This document shows, piece after piece, positions 52,932 through 62,897 of a DNA stretch of 64,000 nucleotides; the stretch's first letter is position 1; each line of letters opens with the position of its first letter. The stretch spans positions 3,903,501-3,967,500 of the forward strand of contig CM067319.1 in the NCBI GenBank assembly GCA_034231615.1. The letters are read 5' to 3'. Position numbers and translations under genes: made by a program. The DNA comes from Meghimatium bilineatum. Lineage: Eukaryota; Mollusca; Gastropoda; Stylommatophora; Philomycidae. Below the pieces are notes generated by a model. It was not told the origin of the DNA and searched no databases. It worked only from the letters and a program-made list of their open reading frames with translations.

Positions 52932-53447
52932 AGTCTGTAAAACATGAGATTGAAATATTACTTCTGTAGTCTGTAAAAAATGAGATTGAAATATTACTTC
53001 TGTAGTCTGTAAAACATGAGATTGAAATATTACTTCTGTAGTCTGTAAAACATGAAATTGAAATGTTACTTCTGTATTATGTAAAACATGAGACTGAAAT
53101 ATTACTTCTGTATTATGTAAAACATGAGACTGAAATATTACTTCTATATTCTGTAAAACATGAGATTGAAATATTACTTCTGTATTATGTAAAACATGAG
53201 ATTGAGATATTACTTCTGTATTCTGTAAAACATGAGATTGAAATGTTACTTCTGTAGTCTGTAAAACATGAGATTGAGATATTACTTCTGTATTATGTAA
53301 AACATAAGATTGAAATATTACTTCTATATTTTGTAAAACATGAGATTGAAATATTACTTCTGTATTCTGTAAAACATGAGATTAAGATATTACTTCTGTA
53401 TTATGTAAAACATGAGATTGAAATATTACTTCTGTAGTCTGTAAAAC
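52932..53447. repeat. 36-bp minisatellite, right part, about 14 copies
   Basis: Continues the array at 52021. Variants at the TAGTC/TATTA/TATTC site and GAAAT/GAGAT site are mixed. A plus frame of 64 codons (LLLYYVKHETEI) is a by-product. Confidence 0.95.
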
Positions 53448-53503
53448 AGAATGTTGATCAGTGTTACAATAAACTAACACATTTTACGGCACGTGTACGA
53501 CAA

Positions 53504-53672
53504 AGTACAAGTTACAGTATACAAGACAGTTTCAACGTTTTAACCGAAGGAAAACTGCTCCTGAAAACTAAATGAACAACATCTTTACATATTGTTCATT
53601 TTTTGAGTGTATTTTCTTGTAAAAGACCTTACGGTTGAAACGTTGAAACTGTCTTGCATATTGTTACTTGCA
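53504..53672. mobile_element. Hairpin element H2
   Basis: The left arm AGTACAAGTTACAGTATACA, AGACAGTTTCAACGTTTTAA then CCG is inverted at the right as CGGTTGAAACGTTGAAACTG, TCTTGCATATTGTTACTTGC then A. The arms are about 45 bp with few mismatches. Inside, AATGAACAA and TTGTTCATT form a second stem. Noncoding, 169 bp in total. Confidence 0.72.
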
Positions 53673-53765
53673 TTTTTAAAAATATTACTACCATATAATC
53701 TAATAGTCTATATAATAATATAAATTGTTCACTGTGCATCTGATCGACCTTGTGTTTAATGTAAG

Positions 53766-53860
53766 TTTGGAACAGGTTAATGAAATTTTGTTTATGACTG
53801 GAAACACACATAACACACACACAAATCGGTGTTTCGACCAAAAGGGCTTTATCAAGACTG
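53766..53860 (+). mobile_element. Family-B hairpin half copy
   Basis: GGAACAGGTTAATGAAATTT, then ACACACAAATCGGTGTTTCG, then ACCAAAAGGGCTTTATCAAG matches the left half of the element at 36475-36560. Confidence 0.6.
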
Positions 53861-54084
53861 CATACACACTGAGTACATTTTATAGGTTTAAGTAATTACC
53901 TATTGTTACACAAAGTAAACATAATCTCACTTATAATGGATAGAGATTACAGGGAAGTAAGTTTAGAGCCCTATCCGAAGTAGAAGCCTGCTCAGCTCGT
54001 GACATTGCACTATACAGCCGCATTGAATAAATCAATCATCTAAGACTTTGAAAATGTGAAAAATCTTCCAACTAATAAGATCGA
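53861..54084. other. No feature recognised
   Basis: Short nonrepetitive stretch; may include the lost remainder of the family-B copy. Confidence 0.35.
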
Positions 54085-54310
54085 GAGACACACTATTCTT
54101 GTCTTCTCTTTCCTTGTCTGGCCCTATCCATGTGTGCCGCTAGGAGTCATGAGGAGCCGGTGTCTTCTTTCTTTAGCTTACTGTGATGCCTCTGCCATAG
54201 TGATCCTTGGTGTTCTAGTATTTTTCTGATGTCATCTATCCATCTTGGTCTGGTTCTTCCCTTGTTCCTCTTTTCAGATGATCTTTTATAGAAGGCTATC
54301 AATGGAATGA
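54085..54310 (-). mobile_element. LINE C-terminal tail relic
   Basis: The minus frame 54341-54147 reads SSEKRNKGRTRPRWIDDIRK, then ILEHQGSLWQRHHSKLKKED and TGSS-stop, followed in another frame by AAHMDRARQGKRR. G-R-x-R-P-R-W-I-D-D-I-R-K is the basic tail motif of LINE ORF2, normally followed by W-R and a short end. Confidence 0.65.
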
Positions 54311-54639
54311 GATATGGTTTCAATCTGATTTGGTGGAACATTCAGATTACTATCCTGGAGAAGAAAAAAGAACTTGACCGTAGCACATAGGAACAATGAT
54401 AACACGATAGTATTCTCTTTGGGTTCTTTGCCGCCATCATCACCATCATTATCAATGTCAGCTTTATCATCGACACCAGCAACACACCAAAGATCGAAGG
54501 TATTGGTGATCTAGGTTGGTGGTGATAGTGCAGGTGGTGGTGGTACTGGTATGGTCATGATGATATAGATGATCATGGTGGTGATGGGGATGATGATGAT
54601 GTGGAGAACGGGGAATCAATGATGATGATAGTGATGAAT
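54311..54639. other. GAT/GGT-rich lead-in to the 15-bp array
   Basis: CATCAT and GGTGGT/GATGAT clusters at 54433-54640, no gene. Confidence 0.6.
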
Positions 54640-56848
54640 ATGATACTGATGTTAGTAGTACTAATGTTAGTAGTACTGATGTTAGTAGTACTGATATTAG
54701 TAGTACTGATGTTAGTAGTACTGATGCTAGTAGTACTGATGCTAGTAGTACTGATGCTAGTAGTACTGATGCTAGTAGTACTGATGTTAGTAGTACTGAT
54801 GTTAGTAGTACTGATGTTAGTAGTACTGATGTTAGTAGTACTGATGTTAGTAGTACTGATGTTAGTGGTACTGATGCTAGTAGTACTGATGTTAGTAGTA
54901 CTGATGTTAGTAGTACTGATGTTAGTAGTACTGATGCTAGTAGTACTGATGCTAGTAGTACTGATATTAGTAGTAATGATGTTAGTAGTAATGATGCTAG
55001 TAGTACTGATATTAGTAGTACTGATATTAGTAGTACTGATATTAGTAGTACTGATATTAGTAGTACTGATGTTAGTAGTACTGATGCTAGTAGTACTGAT
55101 GCTAGTAGTACTGATATTAGTAGTAATGATGCTAGTAGTACTGATATTAGTAGTACTGATGTTAGTAGTACTGATGTTAGTAGTACTGATGTTAGTAGTA
55201 CTGATGCTAGTAGTACTGATGTTAGTAGTACTGATGTTAGTAGTACTGATGCTAGTAGTACTGTGTTAGTAGTACTGATATTAGTAGTACTGATGCTAGT
55301 AGTACTGATATTAGTAGTACTGATATTAGTAGTACTGATGTTAGTAGTACTGATATTAGTAGTACTGATATTAGTAGTACTGATATTAGTAGTACTGATG
55401 CTAGTAGTACTGATGTTAGTAGTACTGATGTTCGTAGTACTGATGTTAGTAGTACTGATGTTAGTAGTACTTATGCTAGTAGTACTGTGTTAGTAGTACT
55501 GATATTAGTAGTACTGATGCTAGTAGTACTGATATTAGTAGTACTGATGCTAGTAGTACTGATGTTAGTAGTACTGATGTTAGTAGTACTGATGCTAGTA
55601 GTACTGTGTTAGTAGTACTGATATTAGTAGTACTGATGCTAGTAGTACTGATGTTAGTAGTACTGATGTTAGTAGTACTGATGCTAGTAGTACTGATATT
55701 AGTAGTACTGATGCTAGTAGTACTGTGTTAGTAGTACTGATGTTAGTAGTACTGATATTAGTAGTACTGATGCTAGTAGTACTGATATTAGTAGTACTGA
55801 TGCTAGTAGTACTGATATTAGTAGTACTGATGCTAGTAGTACTGATATTAGTAGTACTGATGTTAGTAGTACTGATGCTAGTAGTACTGATATTAGTAGT
55901 ACTGATGCTAGTAGTACTGATATTAGTAGTACTGATGCTAGTAGTACTGATGTTAGTAGTACTGTGTTAGTAGTACTGATGTTAGTAGTACTGATGTTAG
56001 TAGTACTGATGTTAGTAGTACTGATGTTAGTAGTACTGATGTTAGTAGTACTGATGTTAGTAGTACTGATGTTAGTAGTACTGATGCTAGTAGTACTGAT
56101 ATTAGTAGTACTGATGCTAGTAGTACTGTGTTAGTAGTACTGATGTTAGTAGTACTGATATTAGTAGTACTGATGCTAGTAGTACTGATATTAGTAGTAC
56201 TGATGCTAGTAGTACTGATATTAGTAGTACTGATGCTAGTAGTACTGATATTAGTAGTACTGATGTTAGTAGTACTGATGCTAGTAGTACTGATATTAGT
56301 AGTACTGATGCTAGTAGTACTGATATTAGTAGTACTGATGTTAGTAGTACTGATATTAGTAGTACTGATGTTAGTAGTACTGATGTTAGTAGTACTGATG
56401 TTAGTAGTACTGATGTTAGTAGTACTGATGTTAATAGTACTGATATTAGTAGTACTGATGCTAGTAGTACTGTGTTAGTAGTACTGATGTTAGTAGTACT
56501 GATGCTAGTAGTACTGATGTTAGTAGTACTGTGTTAGTAGTACTGATGTTAGTAGTACTGATATTAGTAGTACTGATGCTAGTAGTACTGTGTTAGTAGT
56601 ACTGATGTTAGTAGTACTGTGTTAGTAGTACTGATATTAGTAGTACTGATGCTAGTAGTACTGTGTTAGTAGTACTGATGTTAGTAGTACTGATATTAGT
56701 AGTACTGATGCTAGTAGTACTGATATTAGTAGTACTGATGCTAGTAGTACTGATATTAGTAGTACTGATGCTAGTAGTACTAGTAGTACTGATGTTAGTA
56801 GTACTGATGTTAGTAGTACTGATGTTAGTAGTACTGATGTTAGTAGTA
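54640..56848. repeat. 15-bp minisatellite, about 147 copies
   Basis: The unit is CTGATGTTAGTAGTA. Two other main types have GATGCTAG and GATATTAG. A short 13-bp type (CTGTGTTAGTAGT) occurs about nine times and resets the frame. Long runs of plus-strand Leu-Met/Ile-Leu-Val-Val (up to 222 codons) follow. From 55260 a mixed block of several hundred bp with the same variant order (TGTGTTAG, TGATGTTAG, TGATATTAG, TGATGCTAG alternation) recurs at 55720-55920 and 56125-56330, a higher-order repeat of about 400 bp. It is the largest array in the window. Confidence 0.98.
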
Positions 56849-57359
56849 CCATCAGGGCATATCCTGGGGACACATTTACGTGTGCAGACAATCAAACACA
56901 TATACAAACACAAAATCTAGTATATTGTTGTTTTGTTATAGAATATTAGACGTGACAGTTCGTGGACTTTATTTTGAGGACGGAGAGAGAAAAAAACTAC
57001 CGACGTCTGAGAGTGGATGAATAAATTAAAATTATACGGACCTCTATATAAGTTGAATAGAAGATTTCGATCCAGTGTGTGGGGGAGGGCAACTTTAAGT
57101 CGTGAAGTCTGCAAGCAAGGCAGTACTAATCCCTTTAGAGTTTTCTGTGACTGCGCATGAAATCATACCGGCGTAGGAGAAAACAATAGAACTTAATTCG
57201 ACATCACGCCTCGCAGTGTCCTCGCGCATGATAGGGAATTTAGCGGTCTAATTTCCCGTCAATCTCCTACCACTGGTTAGTGTGTATGTCCAAGCGGGAT
57301 CCTCTTTTTCCCCGCTTCGGCGTTAGTGTGTTCATAGGACAAGATTTTCTGTGCCGGGC
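56849..57359. other. No gene recognised
   Basis: Mixed sequence of ordinary complexity. Nothing recognised on either strand. Confidence 0.4.
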
Positions 57360-58370
57360 AGTGACTGGGGATAGATGAAAGGGTTTGAATGTGGAGGTTG
57401 TGTGCTAGAGTACGGTGTGTTTGTTCTAGGGTGTGGGGTGTGTGTGAAGGTAATGGGTGTGCGCTGGGGTATAGGGTGTCTGCTGGTGTATTGTGTGAGT
57501 GCTAAAGAAATAGGTGTGTGCTGAGATAGGGGGTGTATGTGTTGGGATTGGAACAGTGTGCTAGGGTACGGGATGTGTGATGGGTAGGTGGGTGTGCACT
57601 GGAGTATAGGGTGTCTGCTGGGGTATTGTGTGAGTGCTAAGGAAATAGGTGTGTGCTGGGTTTGGGTCTATGTGTGCTGGTGTAGGGATGAGTTCTGGTG
57701 TCGGTGTGTGCTTGGGCAGGATATGTGTGTTCTGGGGTAGGGGTGTGTGTTGGAATACTGTATGTATGTGCTGGTGTAGAGGTGTGTGTGTGCCGGGGTA
57801 GGGTATGTGAGGGCTGGGGTAGGACATGTGTGTACTGATGTAGGGTTGTGTGTGTTCTGGGGTAGGGTATGTGTGTGCTTGGGTAGGGCCGTGTTTGTGT
57901 AAGGGTAGGTTATGTGTGTGATCGGGTAGGGGTGTGTGCTTGAGTAGGGCTGTGAGTGTTCTCGGGGACGGGTGTGTGATGGGGTAGGGGTGTGGACTGT
58001 GGTATGGTGTGTGCTGGGGTAGGGTACGGTATGAGTGTGCTAGGGAAGGGGTGTTGGCTGAGATATGGTATGTGCTGAGTAAGGGATGTGTGCTGGGGCA
58101 GGGTAGGGTGTGTGTATGCTATGGTAGGATAAAGTATGTGTGTGCGGGGTAGGGTAGGGTATGTGTGTGCTGGGGTAGGGTATGTGCTTGGGAAGGTGTG
58201 ACTGTGTGCTAGTGTAGGAAGTGTGTGCTGGGTGAGGGTATATGTGTGATGGGATAGTTGTGTGTGTGTGTGTGTGTGTGTGTGTGCTAGTGTAAGAAGT
58301 GTGTGCTGCGGTATGGGTGTGTGATCTAGTGTAGAAAATTTTTACCTGCCTATAGGGTATTTGTTGAGGT
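57360..58370. repeat. GT/GGGTA-rich degenerate repeat
   Basis: About 1 kb in which GTGTGTGCTGGGGTAGGGTA-like text recurs dozens of times with spacing of 15-35 bp. A pure GT run is at 58259-58286. The minus strand gives proline- and histidine-rich frames, by-products. Confidence 0.9.
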
Positions 58371-58569
58371 AGAAGGCGTGTGATGAAAAGCAAAATAAAT
58401 GTAGAAATGATGATTCAGTGGTAGATTTATGCCGTGGCAAGACCGTACTTAAAGAAACATCTACATATATACCAGGATGTGACACGTCACGAAAATAGTC
58501 GGTTATTACTAAACAATATCGAGGATTTCACGTACAATATTTGCAATGTTCATCTCCAGAATGTTCACT
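58371..58569. other. No feature recognised
   Basis: Ordinary AT-rich sequence. Confidence 0.35.
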
Positions 58570-58690
58570 TGTGCTGATAGCACACATCATCACTCCTCTT
58601 GGCTGATCTCACACAACATCACTCCTCTTGGCTGATCTCACACAACATCACTACTCTTGGCTGATCTCACACATCACTCCTCTTGATCAA
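58570..58690. repeat. About 29-bp repeat, 4 copies
   Basis: CTCTTGGCTGATCTCACACA then ACATCACTC, with a shortened last copy. Confidence 0.93.
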
Positions 58691-58794
58691 TGCTATTGAT
58701 CATTTGTCACTTTATGTATACTTTGTGTCGACACCCAAAGACAAGCACGACAAAAGTGAGATGTATGAAATAATATGTCATGATAAGTGAGGCT

Positions 58795-59127
58795 ACATGA
58801 GATCAGCCTGAACAAACTATCCTGGAGAAGTGGCTACATGAGATCAGCCTGAACAAACTATCCTGGAGAAGTGGGTACATGAGATTAGCCTGAACAAACT
58901 ATCCTGGAGAAGTGGGTACATGAGATCAGCCTGAATAAACTATCCTGGAGAAGTGGGTACATGAGATTAGCCTGAACAAACTATCCTGGAGAAGTGGCTA
59001 CATGAGATCAGCCTGAACAAACTATCCTGGAGAAGTGGCTACATGAGATCAGCCAGAACAAACTATCCTGGAGAAGTGGCTACATGAGATCAGCCTGAAC
59101 AAACTATCATGGAGAAGTGGCTACTCT
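58795..59127. repeat. 41-bp minisatellite, 8 copies
   Basis: The unit contains GTGGCTACATGAGATCAGCC then TGAACAAACTATCCTGGAGA and A. Copies differ at GGC/GGG and ATC/ATT sites. Confidence 0.97.
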
Positions 59128-59244
59128 GGGAATCAATGTTCCCCAGAGATCTTTAACAAAATTCCCTTATAAACAATACGTCGGATTCAAACACTCGATC
59201 TCTTGATTACAAAACGAATGGCATAACAATGACTATCGCCAATG

Positions 59245-59400
59245 GAAGACCTACAATTTATATTAAATCAGGATTTTTTGACATCATGTTTTCTATCATT
59301 CCCGTGCATTTCGTTGGTTGCCGTTAGCAGAAGACAAACGGGTAACACAGAGATAGTGAAAAGTGACCAACGAAATCACACCAATAATCTAGTTACGTGA
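59245..59400. mobile_element. Decayed H3-type foldback element
   Basis: TCTATCATTCCCGTGCATTT then CGTTGGTTGCC on the left and AGTGACCAACGAAATCACAC on the right are the H3 inner arms. It is followed at once by a SINE head, as 49258 may also be. Confidence 0.45.
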
Positions 59401-59455
59401 GTTGCAAGAGAGTCGGTGGCACAAGAACGCCAGAGGTTCAATTCCCATCAGCCTT
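59399..59455 (+). repeat. tRNA-like SINE head
   Basis: GAGTTGCAAGAGAGTCGGTG, then GCACAAGAACGCCAGAGGTT, then CAATTCCCATCAGCC. GAGGTTCAATTCC is the B box. Related to 49271-49332. Confidence 0.55.
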
Positions 59456-59654
59456 AAGAAGAATAATCGAAATACATCAGGTAAGAAGGTTGATTCTGCT
59501 TTCTTTTGGTTCTGTTGTTAGGTCTTAATTTGGAGATAGGACACGGTCTAACAACTTCGCGAGAAGGTGATCCCCAAAAGTATAAAGTCTACTGAAAGTG
59601 TACAGCTGTACTACTGACGACATGATGACAGGTCACAGTTCCCATCGTTTTCTC

Positions 59655-59885
59655 CGCATCTCTCACCAGTAACCATACATGAATCTCCCTCCCTCATCTC
59701 CAACCAGTAAACATACATGAATCTCCCTCCCTCATCTCCAACCAGTAACCATACATGAATCTCCGTCTCCCATCTCCCACCAGTAACCATACATGAATCT
59801 CCCTCCCCCATCTCCCATCAGTAACCATACATGAATCTCCCTCCCCCATCTCCCACCAGTAACCATACATGAATCTCCTTCGTAT
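59655..59885. repeat. 38-bp minisatellite, 6 copies
   Basis: The unit contains CCAGTAACCATACATGAATC then TCCCTCCCCCATCTCCCA. Confidence 0.96.
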
Positions 59886-60799
59886 ATGCATTTCCAAGCG
59901 TAGACAACTGTAAATCTCCACGTATTTAATATTTCTTCTTATAATGAGCTCCCCTTATTTGGAAATTAAGATCCGACTGAATTGGAAGTCACTGGGCGCA
60001 TATTAATCATTTGCAGCCGCTTCTGTTCTGCTCTTGTCACACGACCGCACGCTCAATGAGTAATTTTCGGCAAATCTTTTCTTAAGACGTATTTTATTTT
60101 AGTATTGTCTTGTTTAGCATTTTCCTTGTGGGACACCTTAGCTGTTGATAAAGTCTGCTGATTTCCCATACAAGGCCTTCTCGTCTGTCTCAATAAACAT
60201 TATTTACGATTTCTAATTTACATTGTTACAACAAGATTTGTTTTTTAATTCACGGCGAAAATGTATTAATTTGCAAGTGTTGTGGTGACATTTGTGAATA
60301 TTTCTCAAATATAAAAACTAATTGTTTATTTATTTGGGGTGCAAAGGGAACGCATTGCTCTAGGCGGACCCAGGGTTAGCAGATAACCAAGTTCCCAAAT
60401 GTACCTCCACGCGGTGCACCCTGGAAACAGAAATACAGCAGCTCGAGCTGGTTCTGGCCAAATCATTTGGGGATCGTGTCCGAATGTGGAGGTAGCAGAT
60501 AGAAAGAGATTTGACTGCATAAGAGACAGACAACATCTCCGACACCACCAGTAACACCACATACAGCGACACTGTCGACATACAGTGACGCTGTATATTG
60601 GAGGGGCGGCCAATGTAAAAGGTACGTGGAGATTGATGTCATGTCGAGAGACTAATAGATGTCATACTGAGTACAATGACACAATGAAAGGCAGAACAGC
60701 GCCAGAGGGCAGTGCGAACTACAAATAAAGGAAAAAGTTCATAGGAAAGGGGAACTACAAGCTCTGTTAGCTCGAGACGAGCTTATAGTTAGTTACCTG
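59886..60799. other. No gene recognised
   Basis: A 95-codon minus frame (60613-60326) and an overlapping 73-codon one lack motifs. Sequence around 60380-60610 is GC-richer and CpG-richer than most of the window and leads into the repeat at 60800; it might be an earlier part of that element. Confidence 0.35.
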
Positions 60800-61600
60800 T
60801 GCTCCTTATAGGCTGAGATCCATACCCAATCATGGTTGTTCGGAAAAGCAATAAGACATAACCCAATGTCGAGACTTCCTAAACCGGAAATAAGCTCGCG
60901 AAGAGAAAGGGATCCGTACCCGATGGGCTTAGGCAGAAAAGTGACAACAATGGCAGCCCTGGCCCAACTCTACTGTCAAGCTTTCTATACCGAAAACACA
61001 CTTGCAGAGAGAAAGGGTTCAGTACCTGATGGGCTCAGGCGCTATTGGGACAAGGTCGCTCAGCTCGAGAACGCCTTGCTCTCAAACGCGTGGTATGAGA
61101 CTCGAACTTGGACGAGGGGTTCACGATGTCGGTGAACGACGCCTCGGGTAGGAGGGCGAACGAGCCAGGGTCCAACTCTTCTGGCGAGTCCTTCCTCTTA
61201 CGGAACCAGGATCGCGGATGAGAAACGGTTCAGTACCCGATGGGAACAGGCACAGTTTGTCGAAATGCACGAGATGAGGTCATAGATGGTGAAACACCTC
61301 GTACCAGATAGACGTGCTCGACTAGCGTCTTGGCGAAGAGGCCCTACACACCAGCGTGCCCCGGCGACAGATAGACAAGCTGTCACGGACTAGGGACCAA
61401 ACCCGAAATAAAGGAATAACGAAAACGGATGTGCTGGACCTCGGACGTCCTGACCACAAGTGGCCAACAGGGGTGGAAATAATCACAGTTTTACTGTGGA
61501 ACTTGCAGCACAACGTACTTCACGCTCCCTGGCGGAAATCACACGAAATATTTGTTGTGGTTACATGAGAGCGAACGCTGAAGAAGAAGAATAAGAAGTT
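60800..61600. repeat. GC- and CpG-richer repeat ending in a GAA tail
   Basis: A block begins GCTGAGATCCATACCCAATC, and three variants follow at unequal spacing: AAGGGATCCGTACCCGATGG (about 60906), AAGGGTTCAGTACCTGATGG (about 61013) and AACGGTTCAGTACCCGATGG (about 61222). The right end GAACGCTGAAGAAGAAGAAT then AAGAAG (61571-61598) looks like the 3' tail of a retroposed element. The part 61330-61560 is related to 1-290. No reverse transcriptase or other domain is visible in the 60-100-codon frames here. Unknown class. Confidence 0.55.
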
Positions 61601-62880
61601 TATTTAATTGTTCTATTTCGCAACTACCGAATATCGTAGATAGTGAAAGTGCAGGTAGAACAAATGAAAGTACAGTTAGAACAATTGAAAGGGCAGTTGG
61701 AACAATTGAAAGGGCAGTTAGAACAAATGAAAGGGCAGTTGGAACAATTGAAAGGGCAGTTGGAACAAATGAAAGTGCAGTTAGAACAATTGAAAGGGCA
61801 GTTGGAACAATTGAAAGGGCAGTTGGAACAAATGAAAGTGCAGTTAGAACAATAGAAAGGGCAGTTGGAACAATTGAAAGGGCAGTTGGAACAAATGAAA
61901 GGGCAGTTAGAACAAATGGAATTTTAGTAAGAACAAATTCAGAACTTACGAAGTGGTTTTCAGCAACAACTGGAGTTAGACGGTTGTGTCTTATCCCCAT
62001 TATTGTTTATCACTTATATGAATAATATTACCAAAGCAGTGGAAACACAACCAGAGAAATATCATTAAAATAACCTAACTGATCTCATTTTAGCTGATGA
62101 TCAGTGCTTACTCCACAGTTCAAGTAAATAGCTGCAAGATCACATAATCCCACTCAACAAAAGCTGATTCAATCACATGAAGATCAACACAGAAAAAACA
62201 GAAGTTATGTCTATAGGCAGAAAATCAAACACAATCAATATACAAATAAATGATCAATTACAGAAACAAGTGCAGGAATTGAAGTATCTAAGGAGCATTT
62301 CTACAGAAGACAGAAGAATGGACAGGGAGTGCGAGACAAGAAGCCAACAACATAAATTATGAACGTGCAGCAATTTTGAAACGCATATCAATCCCGAGGG
62401 AAACCAAAAGGCAAATAATAAATTCAGTTTTCATCCCAATATTATGTTTTCAATGTCAGACATGCACTCTTTAACTAAAGAACAAGAGAGAAAATTTACT
62501 ACATGAGAAATGAGATGTCTAAGAAAAGCAGCAAAAAGAACAAGAAGAGATCATGTGAGAAATGAGGAGATTACAAGAAATGTTAAAACAGCATCAGTGG
62601 TCAAATATATTGAAAAGCAGACGAAAATGGTTCCACTTAATGAGAATGAATCATTATTGTCCAGCGGCAAGAGCATACAACATGTAAGTTGTAACAGCAA
62701 GATACAGAGGAAGACCAGGAAGGAGGTGGATTGAAGGAGTTACCAATATTCTGAGACGCACAAGATTACTGCGTATCAAGTGAACAAACGTGGCATAGGC
62801 GTAAAACTGACCGTGATTCAATCCTAAGACTCATCACAGCAAAAGCCGAGAAAAGATAATGGATATATAGCTTAACATTA
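61600..62880 (+). mobile_element. LINE-X relic, copy 4, with catalytic core
   Basis: The longest LINE-X copy. NIVDSESAGRTNEST at about 61629-61670, the 21-bp array, then RTNSELTKWFSATTGVRR (about 61928-61985), GCVLSPLLFITYMNNITKAV (a one-base shift after the Arg), and LILADDQCLLHSSSK at 62080-62130. G-x-x-L-S-P-L-L-F and A-D-D are reverse-transcriptase active-site blocks. Then KINTEKTEVMSIGRK (62180), LKYLRSISTEDRRMDRECET (62280), CQTCTL (62457), MRCLRKAAKRTRRDHVRNEE (62510) and SCNSKIQRKTRKEVD. Stops and shifts throughout. It starts right after the GAA tail of the previous element and ends near the ATTAG satellite. Confidence 0.85.
61643..61918. repeat. 21-bp minisatellite made of LINE-X codons
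   Basis: About 13 units of 21 bp, such as AATTGAAAGGGCAGTTGGAA plus C. In the LINE-X frame each is seven residues: SESAGRT, NESTVRT, IERAVGT, IERAVRT, NERAVGT and so on, ending NGILVRTNSELTKWF. Non-LTR elements have one such segment (N-E-S-A-V-R-T-x-G/S-E) here, so the array is an in-frame expansion. In another frame the unit makes a heptad-like LKGQLEQ repeat that mimics a coiled coil; this is incidental. Confidence 0.93.
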
Positions 62881-62897
62881 AGATTAAGAATAAGAAG

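Noticed and set aside
54601-55269. Leu/Val-rich 222-codon frame as a membrane protein
   Set aside because: Pure 15-bp array; hydrophobicity follows from GTTAGTAGTACT-type codons, and the frame breaks at every 13-bp unit.
61643-61855. Heptad LKGQLEQ repeat resembling a coiled-coil protein
   Set aside because: The 21-bp period forces a 7-residue repeat. The LINE frame (NESAVRT) gives a better explanation and continues into reverse-transcriptase motifs on the right.
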